From JANQIO01 sp043513815 (GTDB taxonomy: Bacteria; Pseudomonadota; Gammaproteobacteria; Pseudomonadales; Halieaceae): a DNA stretch of 64,000 nucleotides. The stretch spans positions 1,364,001 through 1,428,000 of the forward strand of contig CP121313.1 of assembly GCA_043513815.1 (NCBI GenBank), in the 5' to 3' direction. The position numbers and the translations under genes were made by a program. Positions 8,423 through 17,422 of the stretch are shown piece after piece. The notes under the pieces are model-generated. The model was not told the DNA's origin. It ran no database searches and saw nothing but the letters and a program-made list of their open reading frames with translations. Numbering within the stretch: position 1 is the first letter of the stretch; each line of letters opens with the position of its first letter.

Positions 8423-9568
8423 TTACAGCAGCGAAAGCTGGTCCCCGGCGGCGGGGGGTGCGCTGAACTGTGAGCAGTCCAGGGCCTGGCGTTCATCCCG
8501 GTGGTTCAGGCCGTGGCGGCGGCAGGCGATATCGAAACGCTGCGACAACAGGTCTGCGAACTCTCCCGTGCCGCGCATGCGGTGGCCAAAGCGGGGGTCG
8601 TTGTTGCGGCCGCCGCGGCACTGGCGTATCAGGCTCATGACATGCTCGGCGCGCAGCGGGTAGTGGGTGTGCAGCCACTCTTCGAATAGCTCGCGAATTT
8701 CCAGAGGCAGCCGCAGCAGGATATAGGCGGCACTGGTCGCACCGGCCTCGGCCGAGCGGCTGACGATGGTTTCCAGTTCACTGTCGTTGAGGGCGGGGAT
8801 TACCGGCGCCACCAGCACGCTGACCGGAATGCCTGCCTGCGACAGTGACTGGACGACTTTCAGCCTTGCGCTGCCTTCTGCCGTGCGTGGTTCCAGTGTG
8901 CGCTTGAGATCCCGGTCCAGGGTGGTCACGCTGACCGCGACGCTGGCGAGGCCATTGGCAGCCATATCGGCCAGCAGGTCGATGTCGCGCAGGATACCCT
9001 GGCCCTTGGTGATGATGCTGACCGGCTGTCGGAAGCGATGCGCAACTTCCAGCAGCTGTCGGGTCAGTCGGTGGCGCTGCTCCATTGGCTGATAGGGGTC
9101 GGTGTTGGCGCCGATGGTGATGGGCCGGCACTGGTAACCGGGCGCGCGCAGTTCTTCCTCAAGTTTTGCGGCAGCATTGGTCTTGTAGGTCAGCCGCGTC
9201 TCAAAATCCAGGCCCGGGGAGAGATCCAACCACGCGTGCGAGGGCCTGGCATAGCAGTAGATGCAGCCGTGCTCGCAGCCGCGGTAAGGATTGATTGACT
9301 GGTCGAATGGCACGTCCGGCGACCGGTTGCAGGCGATGATGGTTTTTGCGGTTTCCGGACGGCATTCTGTTGCCAGAGATGACGTTGCCAATGATGATGT
9401 TTCCGCGTCCGGCTCGCGCTCGACCTGCGCAGGCAGGTAGCGGCTGTCACGGTTGCTGACCGCGCCCCGGCCCTTGCGGGCGCCACTCGGCGGCGGCAAC
9501 TGCACCTGCGGCCGTTCAGGGCTGTCGGCCGACCGACGGGGCGGAGGTATGCGCGCTATACTGGACAT
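8423..9568 (-). CDS. PA0069-family radical SAM protein
   Basis: A radical S-adenosylmethionine protein related to spore photoproduct lyase-like enzymes. The [4Fe-4S] motif is CEHGCIYCYAR, with cysteines at about 98, 102 and 105 when counted from ATG 9568. The partial TIM barrel follows (GANTDPYQPME, SIITKGQGILRD). In Pseudomonas aeruginosa the family member PA0069 is, as I recall, an SOS gene. A LexA-like box overlaps the chosen start codon here (9559-9578). Alternative starts are TTG or CTG codons a little upstream or GTG at 9505, just before the conserved KGRGAVSN segment. The box position argues that the true start may be the downstream GTG. A DNA-damage role is likely; the reaction is unknown. 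Confidence 0.88.
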   Translation of the reverse strand: MSSIARIPPPRRSADSPERPQVQLPPPSGARKGRGAVSNRDSRYLPAQVEREPDAETSSLATSSLATECRPETAKTIIACNRSPDVPFDQSINPYRGCEHGCIYCYARPSHAWLDLSPGLDFETRLTYKTNAAAKLEEELRAPGYQCRPITIGANTDPYQPMEQRHRLTRQLLEVAHRFRQPVSIITKGQGILRDIDLLADMAANGLASVAVSVTTLDRDLKRTLEPRTAEGSARLKVVQSLSQAGIPVSVLVAPVIPALNDSELETIVSRSAEAGATSAAYILLRLPLEIRELFEEWLHTHYPLRAEHVMSLIRQCRGGRNNDPRFGHRMRGTGEFADLLSQRFDIACRRHGLNHRDERQALDCSQFSAPPAAGDQLSLL

Positions 9569-9578
9569 ATATACAGTA
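9559..9578 (-). promoter_or_regulatory. LexA-type SOS box
   Basis: On the minus strand the site reads TACTGTATATATGTCCAGTA. It matches the E. coli LexA consensus CTGT-N8-ACAG in the left half and the AT-rich centre, with one change (CCAG for ACAG) on the right. It lies at the start of the PA0069-family radical SAM gene, which is SOS-controlled in pseudomonads. The box covers ATG 9568, so either that ATG is not the start or the message is nearly leaderless. Confidence 0.75.
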
Positions 9579-9700
9579 TAAGCACGATGCCGAGCCGGAG
9601 CCAACATTTCTTGGCATAATCATGGAGCAAGCAGCGGCCCGCTGTTTTACACTCGCAGCATGCTCCGCACAGCACCGGGGCCATCGACAAAGGGGAGACC

Positions 9701-11164
9701 ATGGGCGAGGCGATTTACAAGGAAGAATTCTCGCCGGCCGAATACCGCGAATTCAGCATCCGGCTGGAAAATCAGCTCGCCGTCCTGCGTGACGTGATAA
9801 CTGAGCCGCAGTTCAATCGCTGGGAGCCTACCTTCGGTGCGGAGCTGGAGGTCTACCTGGCCGACAATATGTTTCGGCCGGCGGCCATCAATGAACAACT
9901 GCTGAGCATGGCCAACAACGACCAGCTCACCCAGGAGCTCAACAAGTACAACCTCGAATTCAATATGAGCCCGGTGCCCGCCCGGGGCAGTCCTTTTGCG
10001 GCGATGGAAGACGAACTGCGCAGCTGTCTGAACATGCTGCAGGGCCACGCCCAGAGTATCGACTCCCAGGTCATTCCGATCGGCATCCTGCCCACCCTGC
10101 AGGACAAGCATTTAAGCCTTGATTACATGACCGACGCGCCGCGTTACCACGCCCTCAACAACGGCCTCACCAAGGTTCGCAAGGGTGGCTTCCACATTGA
10201 TATAGCCGGTGAAGATCACCTGTCGCTGCACGGCGAGGGCGTTACCGTGGAAGGTGCCAATACGTCTTTCCAGGTGCACCTGCAGATTCCCGCAGACCGC
10301 TTTGCCACCTATTTCAATTCTGCCCAGCTCACTACACCGCTGGCCCTGGCGCTGTCGGCCAATTCGCCATTAATTGCCGGTTGCCGGCTGTGGCAGGAGT
10401 CGCGCATCGCCCTGTTCAAGCAGAGCATCGATCTGCGCGAGCGCGGCAACCCGCACTGGCGCCAGCCGGCCCGGGTCAGCTTCGGGCACGGCTGGCTGCG
10501 CAGCACCGCGTGGGAACTGTTTGCGGAAAATGTCGCCCTGTACCAGCCGTTGATCCCGGTGCTGACTGACCCCGAAGAGATCTCCTCGCCGCCCAGGCTG
10601 CCGGAGCTGTGCCTGCACCACGGCACCATCTGGCCCTGGAACCGAGCGGTATACAGTCACCTGGGCGGCGGGCACTTGCGCATTGAGTTCCGCTTCCTGC
10701 CGGCGGGCCCAACGGTTCTGGACATGCTGGCCAACGCCGCGCTCTGCATTGGCTGGTCGCTGGGTATTGGGGATTCCATGGACCATTATGCCGCTCGGCT
10801 GCCGTTCAAGTTTGCAGAATACAATTTCTACCGCGCCGCCCAGGACGGTTTGGATGCGCAGCTGATCTGGCCCCGCAAGCACCGCGGTGGCCTGGAGGAA
10901 AGGCCAATCCGCGAGCTGATAGAGGAATTTCTGCCCCGCGCCCGCCAGGGACTGGATCAGTTGGAGCTGGATAGTGCCGACGTGGACCGGCTCTGGCACG
11001 TTATCGAAGAGCGCTTCGACACTGGCCAGAACGGCGCCAGCTGGCAGCTCAGCAGCTTCGAAAAATATCGCAAGACCATGGATGTGGGCGACGCCTGCCG
11101 AAGCATGCTGGCCGACTACGTGGCCAACATTACTGAGAGCAAGCCGGTGGCGCGCTGGTGCTGA
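9701..11164 (+). CDS. glutamate-cysteine ligase-like (GCS2 family) protein
   Basis: A 487-residue ATP-dependent carboxylate-amine ligase of the GCS2/YbdK type. The ATP/metal region contains FGAELEVYL at about residues 45-53 and ELNKYNLEFNMSP at about 78-90. A later GGGHLRIEFRFLP (about residues 320-332) supplies further metal and substrate contacts. ATG 9701 has a good ribosome-binding site (GGGGAG). Whether it makes gamma-glutamylcysteine or another amide is not decidable. Its last 7 bases overlap the aspartoacylase-like gene, so translation is probably coupled. The pairing of an amide-forming with an amide-splitting enzyme suggests a shared small-molecule substrate. Confidence 0.85.
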   Translation: MGEAIYKEEFSPAEYREFSIRLENQLAVLRDVITEPQFNRWEPTFGAELEVYLADNMFRPAAINEQLLSMANNDQLTQELNKYNLEFNMSPVPARGSPFAAMEDELRSCLNMLQGHAQSIDSQVIPIGILPTLQDKHLSLDYMTDAPRYHALNNGLTKVRKGGFHIDIAGEDHLSLHGEGVTVEGANTSFQVHLQIPADRFATYFNSAQLTTPLALALSANSPLIAGCRLWQESRIALFKQSIDLRERGNPHWRQPARVSFGHGWLRSTAWELFAENVALYQPLIPVLTDPEEISSPPRLPELCLHHGTIWPWNRAVYSHLGGGHLRIEFRFLPAGPTVLDMLANAALCIGWSLGIGDSMDHYAARLPFKFAEYNFYRAAQDGLDAQLIWPRKHRGGLEERPIRELIEEFLPRARQGLDQLELDSADVDRLWHVIEERFDTGQNGASWQLSSFEKYRKTMDVGDACRSMLADYVANITESKPVARWC

Positions 11165-12180
11165 ACCCGATCCGCGACCCCCGTCCCGAGCAGATTCCCG
11201 GGCGGGTCAACGAATTCCTGCAGGCCCTGCCGGGGCCGTCTGCCATTCACCTGACCGGAGCGGATACCAGTCGCACCCGGGTACTGGTAACCCTGTCCCA
11301 CGGCAATGAACCCTCCGGCCTGGAAGCGGTGCACCGCTGGCTTCAGGAGGGTCGCAAGCCGGAGGTCAACGTGGTCATCATTCTGGGCGCTGTGGAGGCG
11401 GCCCTGGCTGAGCCGTTGTTCTTCCACCGCCAGTTGCCGGGCACCCGCGACCTGAATCGCTGTTTCAACCCACCCTACAAGGATCGTCAAGGGCAGCTGG
11501 CCCAGAGCATTTTGCGCACCATCAGGGAGCAGCAGCCGGAGGCGGTGGTGGACCTGCACAATACCTCGGGCTCCAGCGATGCTTTCTCAATCAGCATCGG
11601 TGACTGTGAACAGCGCCGGGCGCTGGCCAGCCGCTGGGTGAACCGGCTTATTATCACGGACCTGCGCCTGGGGTCCCTGATGGAGCAGGACCTCGGCTGC
11701 CCGGTCATTACCGTGGAGGCCGGTGGCAGCCAGGATGCGGCCGCCGATATAGCGGCCAGCAAGGGCGTCGAGCGCTTTTTCATGGATGAAGACCTGTTTC
11801 AGCCGACCGAAGAGCTGGTGCTATTGCGTCACCCGCTGCGGCTGGAGCTTGCTGCCCACAGCCGGATTGATTACTCAGATCGGCCCCTGCACGACCGCGA
11901 CATCGTGGTACGCCAGGATATTGAGCGCTTCAACTTCGCCCCCGTCAACGCCAGTGACCAGTTGGGTTGGCTCGACTGCCAGGGGCTTGATCACCTGCAG
12001 ATCGGCAGCGATTACCAGGCCCATGCGGTGGAAGAGTTTTTTCGGGTGGATGAGGGTCGACTCTACCCGCGTCAGACCATGCGGCTGTTCATGGCGACGA
12101 CCCGGCCCGATATCGCCGCCTCTGACTGCCTGTTCTATTTCGTTTGCGAGGCGGCAGCGAAAATAGACAGTCCAGCCTGA
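11158..12180 (+). CDS. succinylglutamate desuccinylase/aspartoacylase family protein
   Basis: A 340-residue zinc-dependent amidohydrolase of the M14-like AstE/AspA family. Zinc ligands are visible: His and Glu in SHGNEPSG (about residues 44-51) and His in VVDLHNTSG near residue 132. A glutamate in TVEAGGS near residue 184 is the likely general acid/base. The start is GTG 11158, inside the last codons of the ligase-like gene. It should split an N-acyl amino acid or similar amide. It is too distant, by eye, to call AstE itself, and no arginine catabolism genes are nearby. Confidence 0.85.
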   Translation: MLNPIRDPRPEQIPGRVNEFLQALPGPSAIHLTGADTSRTRVLVTLSHGNEPSGLEAVHRWLQEGRKPEVNVVIILGAVEAALAEPLFFHRQLPGTRDLNRCFNPPYKDRQGQLAQSILRTIREQQPEAVVDLHNTSGSSDAFSISIGDCEQRRALASRWVNRLIITDLRLGSLMEQDLGCPVITVEAGGSQDAAADIAASKGVERFFMDEDLFQPTEELVLLRHPLRLELAAHSRIDYSDRPLHDRDIVVRQDIERFNFAPVNASDQLGWLDCQGLDHLQIGSDYQAHAVEEFFRVDEGRLYPRQTMRLFMATTRPDIAASDCLFYFVCEAAAKIDSPA

Positions 12181-12190
12181 TCAAACGCTG

Positions 12191-13021
12191 ATGCAACAAC
12201 GCCTCGAAGATTTCGGTGGGCAGGGGGAGCCGCTGGTCTTTGCCCATGCCAATGGCTATCCGGTGGGCAGCTACCGGCAGTTCATCGACGAGTTGTTGAA
12301 GCAATGCCGCGTCACGGGTTTTCACCAACGGCCTCTGTGGAGCCCTGAAGCGCCACCTGCACGCCTCGACTGGTGGCGCTTTGCCGATGACTTGCTGGAA
12401 ACCCTGGAGACCTCCCAGCCTGGCCCGGTGTGGATGATGGGTCACTCCATGGGTGCTGTGGTGGCGGCCAAGGCTGCCTCCCGGCGGCCGGAACTATTCC
12501 GCGGGCTGCTGCTGATCGACCCGGTCTTCCTGACCCCAGACACCATCGCCGCCCGGGCCCATCTTCCTGATGAGGTGCTCGACGAGGCGCCCATGATTCG
12601 CAAGACCCTGACCCGGCCCAACCGCTTCGCCAGCCGCGAAGAGGCCTTCGACTTCCATCGCGGCAAGCGCGCTTTCTCTGACTTTAGCGACCAGGTGCTG
12701 TGGGACTATGTGCTGGCTGGCACCCGGCTCAACGAGGAGGGGGAATACCAGCTCGCTTATGCTCGTGAATGGGAGGCGGCAGCCTACCGCTCTTCACCGC
12801 AGGTCTGGGAGGTGCTGGCAGACATCACCCTGCCCGTGCTGGGCCTGCGCGGGGAAACTTCTGACACTCTGTCGCCGGAGGCTTTTGCGCTCTGGCAGCA
12901 GGCCCAGCCACAGGCCGACCTGCGGGTGTGCAGTGGCGGCCACCTGCTGCCGTTCGAGCGTCCTTTGGAGACTGCGGCAGAGATACTGGACTTCCTGTCC
13001 AGCGCCGCGGCCGCCGAGTGA
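12191..13021 (+). CDS. alpha/beta hydrolase
   Basis: A 276-residue serine hydrolase. It has FAHANGYP at about residues 17-24, the HxNG-type oxyanion loop, and the elbow GHSMG with Ser near 85. A catalytic Asp probably lies in the GLRGETSD region (about 220-227) and the His in SGGHLLPFE near 255. It starts 10 bases after the aspartoacylase-like gene, so the three genes from 9701 form a likely operon. The substrate is unknown. Esterase or lipase activity is the safest guess. Confidence 0.82.
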   Translation: MQQRLEDFGGQGEPLVFAHANGYPVGSYRQFIDELLKQCRVTGFHQRPLWSPEAPPARLDWWRFADDLLETLETSQPGPVWMMGHSMGAVVAAKAASRRPELFRGLLLIDPVFLTPDTIAARAHLPDEVLDEAPMIRKTLTRPNRFASREEAFDFHRGKRAFSDFSDQVLWDYVLAGTRLNEEGEYQLAYAREWEAAAYRSSPQVWEVLADITLPVLGLRGETSDTLSPEAFALWQQAQPQADLRVCSGGHLLPFERPLETAAEILDFLSSAAAAE

Positions 13022-13076
13022 CTGCGCGCGTCATACCCGACATTTGCGGCGAGCCGCCCGCCAGGACCCGGCACTA

Positions 13077-14312
13077 ATGTTGCACCGGATCTGGCTGGGA
13101 TTCTTCCTGGTGGCCTTCCTCGCCGGCCTGTTTCAGTGGTGGTTCAATGGCGATGCCGAGGTATTCCAGCGCATGGTCACCGCGATGTTCGATATGGCGG
13201 GGCTGACGGTGGAGCTGGCCATCGGCCTGGTAGGCCTGCTGGCCTTCTGGCTGGGCGTGGTGGCGCTGGGCGAAGCCAGCGGACTGGTGGATCGCCTGGG
13301 CCGCCTTATGTCGCCGCTGTTTACACGGTTGATGCCGGGCGTACCGGCGGGCCATCCGGCCATTTCTTCCATGACGCTCAATCTCAGTGCCAACGTGCTG
13401 GGACTGGATAACGCCGCCACGCCGCTGGGCATTCGCGCCATGAAAGACCTGCAGTCGCTGAACCCGACGCCGGCAACTGCCAGTAACGCGCAGATTCTGT
13501 TCCTGGTACTTAATACCTCATCGGTCACCCTGTTTCCCGTGACTATTCTGTTGTACCGGGCGCAGCTGGGCTCGCCGGACCCGGCTTCGGTCTTCATTCC
13601 TATTCTTATTGCCACCAGTTGCTCGACCCTGGCGGGTCTGCTGGTCACGGCCTGGGTGCAGCGCCTGAAGCTGACCGACACGGTGGTGCTGGCCTGGCTG
13701 GGCGGCGCTTTTGCCCTGCTGCTGGCCCTGGTGGGGTGGTTTGCCACCCTCAGTACCGAGGCTCTGGCGCGGCAGTCCAGCCTGCTGGCGAATATCATGA
13801 TTCTCGGCCTGATCATGCTGTTTTTACTGGCGGCCCATCGCCGGGGCATCAACGTCTACGACACCTTCGTGGAGGGGGCCAAAGGCGGCTTTACCACCGC
13901 CATCGAGATCATTCCCTTCCTGCTGGCCATGCTGGTGGCCGTCGGCGTGTTCCGGGCCAGCGGCGCCCTGGACCTCATGCTGGAGGCACTGCGCGTCCTG
14001 CTGGCGGGAACCGGTGCTGACCTGCGCTGGGTGGACGCCATGCCCACCGCATTGATGAAGCCCCTGTCTGGCAGTGGTGCCCGGGCGATGATGATCGACA
14101 CCATGAACCAGTTTGGCGTCGATTCCTTCCAGGGCCGGCTGGCGGCCACGTTGCAGGGATCAACAGAAACTACGTTTTATGTATTGGCCGTATATTTCGG
14201 GGCTGCAGGCATTCGCCATGCACGCCATGCCCTGGCCTGTGGGCTCACTGCTGACGCCGCCGGTATCGTTGCCGCGATCATCGTAAGTTATTGGTTTTAT
14301 GGTGGTTTATAG
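13077..14312 (+). CDS. nucleoside recognition (Gate) domain membrane protein, SpmA-SpmB fusion type
   Basis: A 411-residue polytopic membrane protein with about ten hydrophobic segments. Two Gate-like halves are visible. The N-terminal half (about residues 1-195) resembles SpmA, with LGLDNAATPLGIRAMKDLQ. The C-terminal half (about 240-411) resembles SpmB, with FVEGAKGGFTTAIEIIPFLLAML and later GSTETTFYVLAVYFG. In Firmicutes spmA and spmB are separate spore-maturation genes; in proteobacteria the fused form is of unknown function, perhaps small-molecule transport. I start it at ATG 13077. The same frame stays open upstream inside the hydrolase gene, but that part has no coding character. It is probably last in the operon from 9701. 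Confidence 0.85.
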   Translation: MLHRIWLGFFLVAFLAGLFQWWFNGDAEVFQRMVTAMFDMAGLTVELAIGLVGLLAFWLGVVALGEASGLVDRLGRLMSPLFTRLMPGVPAGHPAISSMTLNLSANVLGLDNAATPLGIRAMKDLQSLNPTPATASNAQILFLVLNTSSVTLFPVTILLYRAQLGSPDPASVFIPILIATSCSTLAGLLVTAWVQRLKLTDTVVLAWLGGAFALLLALVGWFATLSTEALARQSSLLANIMILGLIMLFLLAAHRRGINVYDTFVEGAKGGFTTAIEIIPFLLAMLVAVGVFRASGALDLMLEALRVLLAGTGADLRWVDAMPTALMKPLSGSGARAMMIDTMNQFGVDSFQGRLAATLQGSTETTFYVLAVYFGAAGIRHARHALACGLTADAAGIVAAIIVSYWFYGGL

Positions 14313-14422
14313 CAAACGCCAGGGGCGGCTTGCAGATCTGCTGAGGGGCAGGGTAAGTGGGGGTGCAAAATCCGTAGTAACACGATAGGCTTTTACTAAA
14401 GCCGTCGCCCTGGATACCCCCA

Positions 14423-15169
14423 ATGGAGTACGGACAGTTTTGCCCCGTGGCCAAGGCCGCCGAGCTGCTCGGGGAAAAATGGACGCTGCTGATCGTACGA
14501 GAACTGCTGTACGGCAGTACGCGCTTCAGCGAATTCCAGCGCGCCATCAGCGGGATTTCGCCGACCATGCTCAACAAGCGTCTCAAGGAGCTTGAAAGCA
14601 ACGGGCTGGTCGAGAAAGCGGATCACGACTATCACTTGACGCCCGCCGGCGAAGACCTGGCGCCGCTGGTGCGGCAGTTTGCCATCTGGGGCATGCGCTG
14701 GGGCCGCGGTGACCTGCCAGATACGGATCTCGATGTGGACCTGCTGATGTGGGATATTCGTCGCCGCATCAAACCTGAACTCCTGCCGGAAACCGGCGCC
14801 ATCTTGGAGGTCGTTGTCACAGACCTCCCGGCCCCCAACCGCTGGTGGCTGTCCGTCGACGCCTGTGAGGGCCGCCCCGGCGATCGCGAGCTGAAGCTGG
14901 ACACCGAACCACCGAGGGACGAGGTCGACCTGGCCATCGAGGCAAGCCTGCGGGCTTTGACCGAGATCTGGTTGGGTGACATTTCCCTGCAAACAGCCCT
15001 GGTCCGCCGTCAGCTGGTGCTGCAGGGCAAGCCTCTGCTTATCCGCTCGATCGAGCAGTGGTTGCCGCTGGCGCGCAACGCGGTATTCTCCGAGCGCAAG
15101 CTTGACCCCTCACCAGAAAACGTTCGCAGGCTGTCTATCAAGCCGCTGAAGGACGCGCCCTCTAAGTAG
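14423..15169 (+). CDS. HxlR-family transcriptional regulator
   Basis: A 248-residue regulator. The N-terminal winged helix (about residues 1-100) carries the HxlR signature: CPVAKAAELLGEKWTLLIVRELLYG, then RFSEFQRAISGISPTMLNKRLKEL and the wing LTPAGEDL. The C-terminal 140 residues resemble an SCP2-like or ligand-binding extension, which longer HxlR proteins have. It binds DNA and probably senses a small molecule or redox state. It follows the Gate-domain gene by 110 bases and may have its own promoter. No target can be deduced. Confidence 0.88.
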   Translation: MEYGQFCPVAKAAELLGEKWTLLIVRELLYGSTRFSEFQRAISGISPTMLNKRLKELESNGLVEKADHDYHLTPAGEDLAPLVRQFAIWGMRWGRGDLPDTDLDVDLLMWDIRRRIKPELLPETGAILEVVVTDLPAPNRWWLSVDACEGRPGDRELKLDTEPPRDEVDLAIEASLRALTEIWLGDISLQTALVRRQLVLQGKPLLIRSIEQWLPLARNAVFSERKLDPSPENVRRLSIKPLKDAPSK

Positions 15170-15277
15170 GTCCTTCCGCCGAGCAAACTTCTGAAGGGTG
15201 CGACTACCGAGTAAGGCCTCTCGCCCAGCCAACGCCTGACGGGTGCGACCACCGAGTAGAGCTGGACGGCCACCCAC

Positions 15278-15330
15278 CGTCATTCCCGCGAAAGCGGGAA
15301 TGACCAAGTGGGCGTTTCGCGGGAATGACG
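15278..15330. repeat. dRS3-like hairpin repeat with outer inverted arms
   Basis: A perfect 9-bp stem with GAAA loop (CATTCCCGC-GAAA-GCGGGAATG, 15281-15302) is nested in a 16-bp perfect inverted repeat (15278-15293 and 15315-15330). The core matches the ATTCCC-N8-GGGAAT pattern known from Neisseria dRS3 and seen dispersed in many proteobacteria. A related copy lies at 62415-62478. Just upstream, GGGTGCGACYACCGAGTA occurs twice (15196-15213 and 15241-15258). Such elements can act as terminators or recombination targets; here it separates convergent genes. Confidence 0.8.
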
Positions 15331-15375
15331 AAATGGACTTCTGCGTGTTTCCAAGGGGCGGAATGCACGCCAGCT

Positions 15376-16293
15376 TTATCGCTCCCGGCGCAGTTCCGCC
15401 AGCGCCGCAAAGGAGTCCATCAGCCAGCCAGGGTCGACGCCGGAGACGCGGGGCCGTACGGCGACCAGGTGACTCATATTGAGCGCATCTCGATAGCGGG
15501 CGATTTGCTCCGCTACCTGGCGGGCGTTTCCCAGCAGGCACCATTCCTCCGGTTCCGGCTGGGGGACTTTCCGAAACGGTGGCGCCGGCAGCGCTGCCAG
15601 CTTCTCCCGCACGCTGGCTACCCGCGCCGGGTCTTCGGCAATAAACACCGTTCTCATAAGAGGGCGCACAATGTCGCTGCCGTTGCCGTGTTGCGCCAGC
15701 GCCTCCTCATGAAGGGCGAAGTTGCGGACCAGCTCAGCCAGGCTTTCAACCGGTGAGGCGAAATAGGGCAGCCCAAGCCGGCCGGCCTGGCCGATGGCTT
15801 TGGGTCCGAACGCCGCGACCCACAATGGCGGGTGAGGTGTCTGTAGTGGCCGGGGATAGACGAGCTGCCCTTCAACTGGCTCGCCGCCCCAGGCGGCCCG
15901 CATCGCCGCCAGCACTGCATCAAAGCGGTCGCGCTTGTCAGCACTGTTTACGCCAAAGGCCTCCAGCATGCCACGCTGGTAGCCTCGCCCCAGCCCCAGT
16001 ACCAGTCGACCGCCGCACAAATGGTCCAGGCTGGCGGCCTGCTCTGCTGCCAGCAGGGGCTGACGGATGGGCAGCAGCCAGGAGGTGGTGCCCAGTTTCA
16101 GCGACTGCGTTTGTGCCGCTACCGTCGCCAGCAACAGCAGCGGATCCGGTATGGCGGCGTTTTTAACGAAGTGGGATTCAGGCAGGAAAAACGAGCGGTA
16201 GCCCCAGGCCTCGGCCTGCACCGCCTGGGCGCTCAATTCCCTCGCATCGAGCTCCATGCGCCAGGGCGTTATGCCCAGTTCCAGCTCAGGCAT
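15376..16293 (-). CDS. LLM-class flavin-dependent oxidoreductase
   Basis: A 305-residue luciferase-like monooxygenase-family protein (TIM barrel, FMN or F420 dependent). It contains EAWGYRSFFLPESHF at the first strand-loop region, LKLGTTSWLLP at about residues 70-80, and GRLVLGLGRGYQ near residue 105, a family hallmark. ATG 16293 was chosen because the fold starts there; it overlaps the stop of the epimerase gene by 8 bases, implying coupled translation. The frame remains open further upstream but only inside the epimerase gene. Substrate unknown; the partner epimerase points to a small secondary metabolite or steroid-like compound, which is inference. Confidence 0.85.
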   Translation of the reverse strand: MPELELGITPWRMELDARELSAQAVQAEAWGYRSFFLPESHFVKNAAIPDPLLLLATVAAQTQSLKLGTTSWLLPIRQPLLAAEQAASLDHLCGGRLVLGLGRGYQRGMLEAFGVNSADKRDRFDAVLAAMRAAWGGEPVEGQLVYPRPLQTPHPPLWVAAFGPKAIGQAGRLGLPYFASPVESLAELVRNFALHEEALAQHGNGSDIVRPLMRTVFIAEDPARVASVREKLAALPAPPFRKVPQPEPEEWCLLGNARQVAEQIARYRDALNMSHLVAVRPRVSGVDPGWLMDSFAALAELRRER

Positions 16294-17299
16294 CGCCCAG
16301 TAAGCCGGCCTGACTGCGTTCGATATGGCCATCTTCAACAAGCGAGCGAATGGCGTCCCTGAGGGTGTCTTCCAGTGGCCGGAACTGGACACCAAGCTCG
16401 GCCGCGCCCTTGCTGTTGTCCATCTTTACCCAGTTGGTGGCGTACACCATGGCTTCGTGGGTCACCGGAATATCCAGCGGCTTGCCGCGCAGGCGGTTAA
16501 ACCAGTCCACCAGGCGCCCGGCTCCCAGCATGACGCCGCCGGGTACCGGTATCTTGCGAATGCGCCGGCCCGTGAGTGCAGAGAGCGTATCTACCAGTTC
16601 ACTCCAGGTCAGGAAGTGCCCGCCCAGCGGATAGCGGCCGGGGGGCAGATCGCGTTCAAACAGGCGGCAATGGGCCAGTGCCACATCGCGAACATCTACC
16701 CACTGGTTGCCGCTGGGTAACACCGGCGCTGCGGCCGCAAGGTAGGCCTTCAAACCCTGGTGCGGGTCGGTAAATCCCGGGTCCTCGGGGCCAATGACAC
16801 TGGCGGGGTAGGTGATATGAATCGGCGCGCCCTCGCTCTGCAGGCCGCGTACGTATTCCTCGCAGGCCACCTTGGAGCGACCGTAGGCGTTGGCGGCGGA
16901 GCCCGGGGGGGAATACTCGTTCAGGTAGGCGGCGCGCGGGTTGTACAAGGCCGTCACGCTGGACACGTGAACAATGGTGTCGAGTCCACGCTTTGCCGCA
17001 CCGCCGATCACCCGCTCGGTACCACCGACATTGGTGGCCATGACCGCGTTGGCATCCTTGCGATCAATGGATACCAGCGCCGCGCTGTGGACCACGCCGT
17101 CGCAGCCCGCCAGTGCCTTGTTGACGGAGTCGGCATCGGTGACGTCGCCTAGCACGTAGTCGGTAATATCGCTGCCGTAGAGTCGCCGCAGTTTGTCCTT
17201 GTCCCGCACCAGCAAGCGTACCTGGTGGCCCGCGGCGATCAATGCGCGCGCCGTATGGTAGCCAATGAAGCCGGTGCCGCCGGTGACCAGTATGTGCAC
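16286..17299 (-). CDS. NAD(P)-dependent epimerase/dehydratase family protein (extended SDR)
   Basis: A 337-residue extended short-chain dehydrogenase. The nucleotide-binding motif TGGTGFIG is at residues 6-13. A Ser-containing VSSVTALYN lies at about 113-121 and the catalytic YGRSK at about 138-142. Overall it resembles dihydroflavonol reductase and 3-beta-hydroxysteroid dehydrogenase-like epimerases. The start is GTG 17299, preceded by AAGGAA at a suitable distance; no in-frame ATG is better placed. It is the first gene of a two-gene unit with the LLM oxidoreductase. Confidence 0.87.
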   Translation of the reverse strand: MHILVTGGTGFIGYHTARALIAAGHQVRLLVRDKDKLRRLYGSDITDYVLGDVTDADSVNKALAGCDGVVHSAALVSIDRKDANAVMATNVGGTERVIGGAAKRGLDTIVHVSSVTALYNPRAAYLNEYSPPGSAANAYGRSKVACEEYVRGLQSEGAPIHITYPASVIGPEDPGFTDPHQGLKAYLAAAAPVLPSGNQWVDVRDVALAHCRLFERDLPPGRYPLGGHFLTWSELVDTLSALTGRRIRKIPVPGGVMLGAGRLVDWFNRLRGKPLDIPVTHEAMVYATNWVKMDNSKGAAELGVQFRPLEDTLRDAIRSLVEDGHIERSQAGLLGDA

Positions 17300-17422
17300 G
17301 TGGGTGCCGTTTCCTTTTTATTAGTTTGGTCTTATTCCACATCGGCGCGTGCGAGGTGTTGAACTCGGGCGCCCATGGGAGGACTATAGGCCTTCGACCA
17401 GTTTAATGAAAACGGACCTCCA

